Source: an uncultured Clostridia bacterium | Lineage (GTDB): Bacteria; Bacillota; Clostridia; TANB77; CAG-508 | Reading direction: 5' to 3' | Assembly (NCBI GenBank): GCA_934120645.1 | Contig: CAKOUO010000014.1 | Location: 1 to 27,657, forward strand | Length of the DNA stretch: 27,657 nucleotides | Program-made: the position numbers and the translations under genes | Part shown: piece by piece, positions 14,782 through 21,510 of the stretch | Layout of the letters: the number at the start of each line of letters is the position of its first letter | Numbering within the stretch: position 1 is the stretch's first letter | The notes under the pieces: model-generated | Told to the model about the DNA's origin: nothing | The model's input: the letters and a program-made list of their open reading frames with translations, nothing else | Databases searched by the model: none

Positions 14782-16026
14782 ATGGATAAAAACCAAGAAA
14801 CAATTGAATTACTAAAGACATATAATCAAGACCATATTATAAATTTATTACATAAACTAAACGAAAAACAAAAAGAAGAATTAATAAAACAAATTAATAA
14901 AATAGATTTTCATCAAATAATGGAATTATATAATAATACAAAAAAAGAAATAGGAATAAAAGAAAACAAAATAGAAGCAATATCTTATTTAGATAAAGAG
15001 AAATTAACAAAAAAAGAAAAAGAAAAGTTTGATGAACTAGGAGAAAGTACAATTGTAAGTGGAAAATATGCAGTTGTAACAATGGCAGGTGGTCAAGGTA
15101 CAAGATTAGGACACACAGGACCTAAAGGAACATTTAAATTAGATGTTTATGGTAAAGGAAAATATTTATTTGAAATTTTAGCAGAAAACTTAAAGGAAGC
15201 AAACAAAAAATATAATACAATAATTCCTTGGTATATAATGACAAGCAAAGAAAATAACGACCAGACACAAGAATTTTTAGAAAAACATAATTATTTTGGA
15301 TATGACAAAAATAATGTAATGTTATTTGAACAAGGAGAATTACCATTAGTAGATACAGAAGGAAAAATGTTAATAGGTAAAGATTTTAAAATAAAAGAAG
15401 CATCTGATGGAAATGGAGGAGTTTTTACATCTTTAAGAACAACAGGAATGCTCGCAAATATGAAAGAAAGAGGAATTAAATGGGTATTTATAGGTGGAGT
15501 AGATAATGCTATTTTAAAAATGGCAGATGTTACTTTACTTGGAATGGCAATAGATAAAAATGTGCAAATTGCATCAAAATCAGTAGTAAAAGCAAATCCA
15601 CATGAAAAAGTAGGAGTATTCTGTAAAATGAATGGACACCCAAAAGTTATAGAATATTCTGAATTACCAGAAGAAATGGCAGAAGAAGTAGATGTTAATG
15701 GGGAATTAAAATATGGTGAATCACATATAATGTGTAATTTGTTTACAATAGATGCAATAGAAAAAATAAGTAAAGAACCATTAATATATCATAGTGCTTT
15801 TAAGAAAAATTCTTATATAGATGAAAATGGAAAAGAAATAATACCAGAAGAACCAAATTCATATAAATTTGAAGCATTTATTTTTGATAGTTTTGAATTA
15901 TTTGATGATATTGCGATTCTTAGAGGAAAAAGAGAAGATGATTTTGCACCAGTAAAAAATAAAGAAGGTGTAGATAGCCCTAAAACAGCAAAAGAATTAT
16001 ATGAAAAGTATTGGGAAAGAAATTAA
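14782..16026 (+). CDS. UAP1-type UTP--sugar-1-phosphate uridylyltransferase
   Basis: This 414-residue protein belongs to the UDPGP family that also contains eukaryotic UDP-GlcNAc pyrophosphorylase (UAP1/AGX). These enzymes make a UDP-sugar and pyrophosphate from UTP and a sugar-1-phosphate. The nucleotide-binding loop MAGGQGTRLG lies at 101-110, followed by GPKGTFKLD. Later come FIGGVDNAILKMAD (about 236-249) and KVGVFCKMNGHPKVIEYSEL. The first ~75 residues are helical and Lys/Glu-rich, as in UAP1 relatives. It is distinct from the bacterial GalU and GlmU types. Whether the sugar is Glc, Gal or GlcNAc cannot be told from sequence. It is monocistronic and ends at a strong terminator. Confidence 0.85.
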   Translation: MDKNQETIELLKTYNQDHIINLLHKLNEKQKEELIKQINKIDFHQIMELYNNTKKEIGIKENKIEAISYLDKEKLTKKEKEKFDELGESTIVSGKYAVVTMAGGQGTRLGHTGPKGTFKLDVYGKGKYLFEILAENLKEANKKYNTIIPWYIMTSKENNDQTQEFLEKHNYFGYDKNNVMLFEQGELPLVDTEGKMLIGKDFKIKEASDGNGGVFTSLRTTGMLANMKERGIKWVFIGGVDNAILKMADVTLLGMAIDKNVQIASKSVVKANPHEKVGVFCKMNGHPKVIEYSELPEEMAEEVDVNGELKYGESHIMCNLFTIDAIEKISKEPLIYHSAFKKNSYIDENGKEIIPEEPNSYKFEAFIFDSFELFDDIAILRGKREDDFAPVKNKEGVDSPKTAKELYEKYWERN

Positions 16027-16040
16027 TATAAAATTAATAT

Positions 16041-16087
16041 AAAAAAGTGTTATAATGAAGAATTACTTACATTATAACACTTTTTTA
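16041..16087. terminator. Bidirectional terminator, 17-bp perfect stem
   Basis: The arms 16041-16057 and 16070-16086 pair perfectly over 17 bp around a 12-base loop, with A-run and T-run ends. It serves the converging pyrophosphorylase and membrane protein genes. Confidence 0.93.
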
Positions 16088-16091
16088 ATAA

Positions 16092-16463
16092 CTACATAGT
16101 TTGATTTCCTGGTAAGAAATAATCAACAACACCATAGATTAGAGCTCCTATTATAGCAGCTATCCAAGAAATTGAATAACCAGCTACAAAGAATTGAGTA
16201 ACATATAAAACTATAGCAGCTAGTGCAAAACCTATAAAACCTTTACCAAAAGGACTTGCATGTAAACCTGTAAATTTTGTAACTAAATAATCTATTATTG
16301 TAAGAACAACAGCTGCTATAATTAAAGTCCATATATTATTTATAGAAAATCCTGGTGTAAAGAATGCTGTTATTGCTAATACAACAGCAGCAGCAACTAA
16401 TCTTCCAACTATTTGCCATCCTGTTGAAGCACCATTTTCACTTCTACTTTGAGAATTTGCCAT
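16092..16463 (-). CDS. Small four-helix membrane protein (phage holin family fold, YvlD-like)
   Basis: The 123-residue protein has four hydrophobic helices (roughly 18-40, 44-64, 76-98 and 101-119), with the pattern AITAFFTPGFSI and YLTQFF-like YVTQFFVAGYSI. This resembles chromosomal proteins assigned to the 'phage holin' (4-TMS) or YvlD family. Despite the name these are ordinary chromosomal membrane proteins, and there is no lysis cassette here. The start is ATG 16463 (MANSQSR), preceded by AAGGAGG at a normal distance; the in-frame TTG at 16472 is too close to that site. The function of the family is not established. Confidence 0.75.
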   Translation of the reverse strand: MANSQSRSENGASTGWQIVGRLVAAAVVLAITAFFTPGFSINNIWTLIIAAVVLTIIDYLVTKFTGLHASPFGKGFIGFALAAIVLYVTQFFVAGYSISWIAAIIGALIYGVVDYFLPGNQTM

Positions 16464-16639
16464 TGAAGTCAACCTCCTTAATTCTGTAATTTTAAAATTT
16501 GTAATGCAAAAATTTCAAGGCTCTAAAATTATTATTCACATAAAAAAAATATTTATTCAAAAATTTAAGTATAAAATAGTTAATTATTGTTAAAAATAAA
16601 ATAAAAATCAAATTTATTTTATTTAGAGGTGTTTTTTAT

Positions 16640-17311
16640 ATGTTAATTACATTTTTTAGATCTATACTTATATACATATTTGTTTTAATTGTAATGAGAT
16701 TAATGGGAAAAAGAGAGATAGGGCAACTTCAACCATTTGAATTAGCAATAGCAATAATGATTGCAGATTTAGCATCAATTCCAATGACTGATTCTGGAAT
16801 TCCAATATCAAATGGAATTATATCTATCTTAGGATTATTAGTAATGCATTTAGTTATTTCAATGATAAATATAAAAAGTATTAAAGCAAGAGAGATTATA
16901 TGTGGAAAACCAAGTATATTAATATATAGAGGAAAAATAGATGAAAAATCGTTAAAAAAAGAAAGATTTACTATAAATGAATTACAAGAAAGATTAAGAG
17001 GAAATAATGTTGTAAATCTAGGTGATGTAGAATATGCAATTTTAGAAACAAATGGACAAGTTACAGTTATTCAAAAACCAGAAAAAAGGACAACTATACC
17101 AGAAGATTTTAATATTGTACCAGAATATGAAGGAATACCATATGATTTAGTAACTGATGGAAAAATTATGTATAAAAATTTACAAGCTATTGGAAAAAAT
17201 AAAGTTTGGTTAGAAAAGCAATTAGAAAAATTTAAAATAAAACCAGAAGAAGCATTAATTGTTACATTAGATGGGAAGGGACAAATTTTTTGTCAGAAGA
17301 AAGAATTATAG
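16640..17311 (+). CDS. YetF/DUF421 family membrane protein
   Basis: This 223-residue protein has the family's layout. Three N-terminal membrane helices (about 3-20, 35-52 and 58-76) include VMRLMGKREIGQLQPFELA, the family signature around 18-37. A cytoplasmic part follows with two short alpha/beta domains; GDVEYAILETNGQVTVI (about 132-148) is typical. The biochemical role is unknown. The start follows AGAGGTG. A DUF4363 gene follows within 16 bp, a pairing often seen in Clostridia, which implies a joint function. Confidence 0.9.
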   Translation: MLITFFRSILIYIFVLIVMRLMGKREIGQLQPFELAIAIMIADLASIPMTDSGIPISNGIISILGLLVMHLVISMINIKSIKAREIICGKPSILIYRGKIDEKSLKKERFTINELQERLRGNNVVNLGDVEYAILETNGQVTVIQKPEKRTTIPEDFNIVPEYEGIPYDLVTDGKIMYKNLQAIGKNKVWLEKQLEKFKIKPEEALIVTLDGKGQIFCQKKEL

Positions 17312-17326
17312 TTTTGGAGGATGTAT

Positions 17327-17716
17327 ATGACTAAAGAATTAATTATTTGTGTTATTATTATTGCCTTGATATTTGCAGGAGACATTGTTACCCAAAATTA
17401 TACAAAAAAGGCAGTTGAAGAAGCAACCCAAGGACTAAATGAATTAAGGGAAGAATTAATCAAAGATGATGTGGACTCAGGAATTTTACAAACTAAAATT
17501 AGTGAAATTTCTGATAAATGGAATGGTAGGCACAAAAAATTAGCTTATTATATAGAACATGATGAAATTGAAAAGGTAGAAACAGATTTAAGTGGAGTTA
17601 AAGGGAACATAGAAGTGGAAGAGTATTCTGAAGCAACTGTTGAAGTTTATAAGACAATATATGTATTAGAACATATAAAAAATAAAAATATATTCAATTT
17701 GGAAAATATTTTCTAA
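17327..17716 (+). CDS. DUF4363 family membrane-anchored protein
   Basis: The 129-residue protein has one N-terminal membrane anchor (about 4-20, ELIICVIIIALIFAGDIV) and an extracytoplasmic helical domain, matching DUF4363. ATG 17327 is chosen because the GGAGG (17316-17320) directly abuts the earlier ATG at 17321 but lies 6 bases from this one. It is in an operon with the YetF-like gene. Function is unknown; with the partner gene it is sometimes seen near sporulation or germination genes, but nothing here proves such a role. Confidence 0.8.
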   Translation: MTKELIICVIIIALIFAGDIVTQNYTKKAVEEATQGLNELREELIKDDVDSGILQTKISEISDKWNGRHKKLAYYIEHDEIEKVETDLSGVKGNIEVEEYSEATVEVYKTIYVLEHIKNKNIFNLENIF

Positions 17717-17732
17717 TAGTTAATAATATATA

Positions 17733-17768
17733 AAAAGTGCAACTTAAATAACGAGTTGCACTTTTAAC
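17733..17768. terminator. Bidirectional terminator between DUF4363 gene and surface protein gene
   Basis: AAAAGTGCAACT (17733-17744) pairs perfectly with AGTTGCACTTTT (17754-17765). Confidence 0.9.
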
Positions 17769-17787
17769 TCTATAAAACTAGAGCTTT

Positions 17788-20427
17788 TTATAAATCTGTT
17801 TTTTTCTTTCCCTTACCTTTTACTTTTATTGATAACATTACAATGCCACCAACGAGAAGGCAAGAAGCTGTTCCAACAGCAATCCAGCTAAAAACTTCTC
17901 CAGTCCGTGGAACATACTTTTTCATATCCTGAGAATCTGAACTAGTAGTCTGTGATGGTGTACTTGGTACAGGATCAGAAGTCTGCTGCGGAGTAGTAGG
18001 AACCGTAGGTTCCACTGGATAAGTTATCGGAGTCGGATTAACCGGTTCCGGAGTGACAGGTGTTGGAATGATAGGTGTCGGAGTAACAGGTTTCGGTTTA
18101 TCCGGTTTCGGATTGTCCGGTTTCGGATTGTCCGGCTTTGGATTGTCCGGCTTTGGATTGTCCGGCTTTGGATTGTCCGGTTTCGGATTATCCGGCTTCG
18201 GATTATCCGGTTTCGGTTTATCCGGTTTCGGTTTATCCGGAGTTTTTGTGTTACCAACGATAAGAAGGGTATTTTCACTTGATGATATAGTGAATTTTAT
18301 TTCACCATCACTGATCTGGTAACCATCAGGAGATTTTACTTCCCTTAAATAGTATTCATAATCAGGTAATAAATACCGTACATTACAAGTACCATTTTCA
18401 GTTACCAAAGCGGCAGCCTTAGAGCTGTCTTTCGTGAAGTAACCGTTTCCGTTTTCGTCAATTGCGTAATAATACGTTACAGTCCTTTGAGTGTTGTCTT
18501 CTGCTAACTCTACACTGTAATAATACAGATTAAAAGTAGCAGGATCTGTTATCGTTTTTCCAGTTTCTGAGTCAATCTTTTGAATCGTTACATCGCCATC
18601 GATCTGTTCAAGCTCAATTGAATTGTACCAAGACAGAAAATAATTCTGGTAAGAATTGTTGGTCCAAGGACCATCTATACCAAAAGCCATCGAAATGGCT
18701 AATTTTGATGCCTCTTCCTTATTGAGCCCAGAAGCAGACGCCTGTTTTAAGAATTCGTTAACCTGAGACCAAACGTCATTGGTGTTTTCCATATAATTAG
18801 AAACACCTAAATCAGCTTCATGGAAATTACCATGCATATTCTCAAAGTCTTCCTGATCTCCTTTGTCGCCAAAAGCAAAACTTAAAAGCTCCCGGTAAAA
18901 GAGATTGTAGCTTGCCGAAGCAAGTGATTCTTCCGGCCATTTGAACTGAATTTCATATGATCCGTTTCCCTTTGGTTTTGATACTAAAAACTTTTCCATT
19001 TCGGGATAGAGAGTCTTCAGTTCGTTGAATTTCTGTTCACTAACTGTGTACTGGTGATCCGCCATACCTCCCTGCATAGCCATAACTTTTTCAGGATGTT
19101 CCTTGCACAAAGTATTAAAAGAAGTGTAAGAAGTACCTAATTCGTTATTATAGTAATCCAGCATATAGGAAGTTAATGCTTCATCTCCAGTATAACCATT
19201 TGCTGCAAGATATCCATACAAGTTCGAAACCATATCTACGGTTATCTTTGATGAGCTGTTTACACCAAAAAGTTTCTGCATCGGCTTCGATTTTGAAAGC
19301 GCACCAATAAATTGCAATGGTATCTGCTGATTATCAAAACCAATAAAATTACTTAAGTCACTATAATTTGATGTATCAGCTGTTTCCAGTCTAAAACTTC
19401 CGTCCTTGTAGCGATAAGTATGCCCATTAGATGTCGTAATTTCGATGTCAATTTTATTGTAATCTCCCGGAAGCATAGGATAAATTGCTCCTGGTCTTCC
19501 AGAGTACTGCTGATACCACTGGTTAAGCATTGGTATTACATCATTTGAAAAATCGATTACAATATTTCCCTCAGCGCCCTCTTCAACATTATAAAATATT
19601 TTGAAGACGCCATCTTCTAATTTTATATCATACTTAGATGATACATAAGAAGAAGTTGTCGGCTTAGCTGTCAAAGGCAGTGACTGTTGCTGAAGTAAAA
19701 CTTCTTCATCAAAAGCTGAAAAAGCTGCAAAGTCACTAAGTGCCATGTCCTCATCAGAAGATGTTGTTTCATCAGAAGGGGTTACCTCATCAGAAGGGGT
19801 TAACTCTTCAGAAGGAATTACATCCTCAGAAGGGTTTAACTCTTCAGAAGGAACTACATCATCAAAAGGGTTTACCTCGTCAGAAGGAGTTACCTCATCA
19901 GAAGGAGTTACCTCATCAGAAGGAGTTACCTCATCAGAAGGTTTTACCTCATCAGAAGGTGTTGCTTCATCAGAAGGTGTTACCTCATCAGAAGGTGTAG
20001 CTTCATCAGAAGGTGTTACCTCATCAGAAGGTGTTGTCTCATCAGAAGGTGTTGTCTCATCAGAAGGTGTTACCTCATCAGAAGGTGTTGTCTCATCAGA
20101 AGGTGTTACCTCATCAGAAGGTGTTGTCTCATCAGAAGGTTTTACCTCATCAGAAGGTGTTGCTTCATCAGAAGGTGCTGCCTCATCAGAAGGTTTTACC
20201 TCATCAGAAGGGGTTACCTCATCAGAAGGTGTTACTTCATCAGAAGATGGTACCTCGATATAAGGTATCACATAATTTGATGTTGCTTCCGCATCAGTAG
20301 ATATCACAACATCTGTAGAAGACGGTGAAATATCGGATGCGAATGTAATCGCAGGTTGGCTAGTAAAAATGAATGCACAACTAGCAATTACGGGAATAAT
20401 CTTCCGATAAAACGTTTTTTTCATCAT
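17788..20427 (-). CDS. Sortase-anchored, repeat-rich surface protein with a Cna-B-like domain
   Basis: This 879-residue cell-wall protein has a signal peptide (1-31, MMKKTFYRKI... ending TFAS). Residues about 65-226 form ~27 six-residue [VTAL][TKAN]PSDE repeats. An unrecognised domain follows (about 250-605). A Cna-B-like domain (about 610-725) has VTIQKIDSETG and a later YYLREVKSPDGY, whose Lys and Glu would suit an internal isopeptide bond. About ten PDNPK/PDKPK units (729-779) and a Pro/Thr linker lead to the sorting signal VPRTG (839-843), a membrane helix (about 847-868) and a basic tail. A class B-type sortase is encoded divergently next to it. G+C is clearly higher than in neighbours (26 of 60 bases at 18661-18720, against 13 of 60 at 22261-22320), which suggests transfer. 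The ligand is unknown; adhesion is the likely role. Confidence 0.9.
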   Translation of the reverse strand: MMKKTFYRKIIPVIASCAFIFTSQPAITFASDISPSSTDVVISTDAEATSNYVIPYIEVPSSDEVTPSDEVTPSDEVKPSDEAAPSDEATPSDEVKPSDETTPSDEVTPSDETTPSDEVTPSDETTPSDETTPSDEVTPSDEATPSDEVTPSDEATPSDEVKPSDEVTPSDEVTPSDEVTPSDEVNPFDDVVPSEELNPSEDVIPSEELTPSDEVTPSDETTSSDEDMALSDFAAFSAFDEEVLLQQQSLPLTAKPTTSSYVSSKYDIKLEDGVFKIFYNVEEGAEGNIVIDFSNDVIPMLNQWYQQYSGRPGAIYPMLPGDYNKIDIEITTSNGHTYRYKDGSFRLETADTSNYSDLSNFIGFDNQQIPLQFIGALSKSKPMQKLFGVNSSSKITVDMVSNLYGYLAANGYTGDEALTSYMLDYYNNELGTSYTSFNTLCKEHPEKVMAMQGGMADHQYTVSEQKFNELKTLYPEMEKFLVSKPKGNGSYEIQFKWPEESLASASYNLFYRELLSFAFGDKGDQEDFENMHGNFHEADLGVSNYMENTNDVWSQVNEFLKQASASGLNKEEASKLAISMAFGIDGPWTNNSYQNYFLSWYNSIELEQIDGDVTIQKIDSETGKTITDPATFNLYYYSVELAEDNTQRTVTYYYAIDENGNGYFTKDSSKAAALVTENGTCNVRYLLPDYEYYLREVKSPDGYQISDGEIKFTISSSENTLLIVGNTKTPDKPKPDKPKPDNPKPDNPKPDNPKPDNPKPDNPKPDNPKPDNPKPDKPKPVTPTPIIPTPVTPEPVNPTPITYPVEPTVPTTPQQTSDPVPSTPSQTTSSDSQDMKKYVPRTGEVFSWIAVGTASCLLVGGIVMLSIKVKGKGKKKTDL
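18092..18241 (-). repeat. 15-bp tandem repeats encoding PDNPK/PDKPK
   Basis: About ten near-identical 15-bp units read GGATTGTCCGG-TTTC on the plus strand, with small variations. They encode seven PDNPK and three PDKPK pentapeptides. They form a proline-rich stalk between the Cna-B-like domain and the wall-anchoring end. Variants are synonymous or N/K swaps, consistent with recent amplification. Confidence 0.9.
19750..20235 (-). repeat. 18-bp tandem repeats encoding PSDE hexapeptides
   Basis: About 27 units of 18 bp encode [VTAL][TKANI]PSDE. The core units are almost identical (CATCAGAAGG plus a variable 8 bases on the plus strand). Units 21-25 are degraded (NPFDD, VPSEE, NPSED). The result is an acidic, proline-spaced stretch right after the signal peptide. 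Because the period is a multiple of three, the other strand also stays open, producing spurious reading frames. Confidence 0.93.
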
Positions 20428-20569
20428 ATGTTTATCCTCCTTTTTGAAAAAAACAGTTAATAAGTTACAAGTGTATAAACACTATGTTGATATAGTATAC
20501 TGAAAAATTAAAAAAATCAATAGAAAATTAAAAATTTTATAAAAAGTCAAAAAAAATATATAAAAATAA

Positions 20570-20599
20570 TTGACTTATAAAAAAAAATATATATATAAT
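20570..20599 (+). promoter_or_regulatory. Promoter of the sortase gene
   Basis: TTGACT (20570-20575) and TATAAT (20594-20599) are 18 bp apart, about 55 bases before the sortase ATG. The divergent surface protein gene has a TATACT at 20494-20499 (minus strand), but I see no clear -35 for it. Confidence 0.6.
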
Positions 20600-20654
20600 T
20601 AGATTGTAAAATTTTAAATGGATTTTACTTTTGCAAAAAGAAGGAGGACAAAAT

Positions 20655-21467
20655 ATGAAAACAAAAGGAAAAATTCGGAAGATTTTAATATCTTGTATGG
20701 TATTTATCCTCATAATAATGTGGGGATATGTAGGCAATTATCAATACAACTTGATAAAAAATGAGAAAGAAATCGAAGAAATAAGAGAGCAAAAGAAAGA
20801 AGTAGAGAATCCAGAAGAAAAACACAAGAATGAAAGTATTACTCAGTCACAAGAAACAAAAGAAAGTTCAACAGATAGTGAAATACTGGAAAAATATAAA
20901 ATCCTGTATCAAGAAAATTCAGACTTAATAGGCTGGATTAAAATTGATGATACAAAGGTTGATTATCCAGTAATGCAAACAGATTTAGACAATCCTATAT
21001 ATTATATAAATAAAAATTGGGATAAAGAAAAAAGTTTTGCAGGATTACCATTGTTGGATGCCAGATGTACTTTAAATAGTGAGAATTGGATTATACATTC
21101 TCATAATATGAATAATGGTACAATGTTTGGATCTTTAAAGAAATATAAAGATTACGAATATTACCAAAATCATCAAGTCATAGAATTTGATACTTTGTAT
21201 GAGGAAGCAAGTTATCAGATCATAGGAGTTTTTCTATCTAAATATTACGAAGAAGGAACTGCTCCAGAGGAAAGTTTTTTATATTATGATGATATAGAAT
21301 TAGACTCTGAAGAAGAGTTTAATGATTACATCGATAATGTAAAAAAGTTGTCTTTATATGATACGGAAGAAACTGCAGAATATGGAAATCAATTACTTAC
21401 ATTATCTACATGTGATAAGTATACAGAAGACGGCAGACTTGTAATTGTAGCTAAAAAGATACAATAA
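20655..21467 (+). CDS. Class B-type sortase
   Basis: Sortases are membrane-bound cysteine transpeptidases that link surface proteins to the cell wall. ATG 20655 follows AAGGAGG (20641-20647); the upstream in-frame TTG lies before that site. The 270-residue protein has an N-terminal membrane anchor (about 10-30). A charged linker (35-75) precedes the sortase domain, which contains GWIKIDDTKVDYPVMQ. The catalytic residues are H150 (HSHNMNNGTMFG), C253 (TLSTCDKY) and R261 (DGRLVIVAKK). HNM before GTMF and the long insertion before the Cys fit class B. Its likely substrate is the divergent VPRTG protein, since no pilus subunits or other targets are nearby. It ends at a short hairpin facing lon. 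Confidence 0.92.
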   Translation: MKTKGKIRKILISCMVFILIIMWGYVGNYQYNLIKNEKEIEEIREQKKEVENPEEKHKNESITQSQETKESSTDSEILEKYKILYQENSDLIGWIKIDDTKVDYPVMQTDLDNPIYYINKNWDKEKSFAGLPLLDARCTLNSENWIIHSHNMNNGTMFGSLKKYKDYEYYQNHQVIEFDTLYEEASYQIIGVFLSKYYEEGTAPEESFLYYDDIELDSEEEFNDYIDNVKKLSLYDTEETAEYGNQLLTLSTCDKYTEDGRLVIVAKKIQ

Positions 21468-21476
21468 TTCTTAAAA

Positions 21477-21498
21477 AAAGCACCTTGTAAGGTGCTTT
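21477..21498. terminator. Hairpin between the convergent sortase and Lon-like genes
   Basis: AAAGCACCTT pairs with AAGGTGCTTT around a 2-base loop. The plus-strand T-tail is weak; the minus strand has a run of T after it. Confidence 0.65.
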
Positions 21499-21510
21499 CC
21501 TATTTTATAG

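Noticed and set aside
16092..16463. Prophage remnant, suggested by the holin-family name
   Set aside because: No endolysin, capsid, integrase or attachment sequences are nearby. The family is common on chromosomes outside phages.
18024..18322. Open frames across the PDNPK repeats on both strands
   Set aside because: They are by-products of the 15-bp repeat. The surface protein frame is the only one with a start signal and domains.
19750..20235. CRISPR-like array
   Set aside because: The repeats are contiguous, in frame and without unique spacers of 30-40 bases; no cas genes are nearby.
19740..20300. Several open frames on the plus strand through the PSDE repeats
   Set aside because: The 18-bp period keeps all frames open. 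They have no ribosome binding site and only mirror the minus-strand gene.
17788..20427. Thioester adhesin domain in the surface protein
   Set aside because: No Cys with a matching TQ-type motif is present. The cysteines seen (in SFNTLCKEH and ENGTCNVRY) do not sit in such a context.
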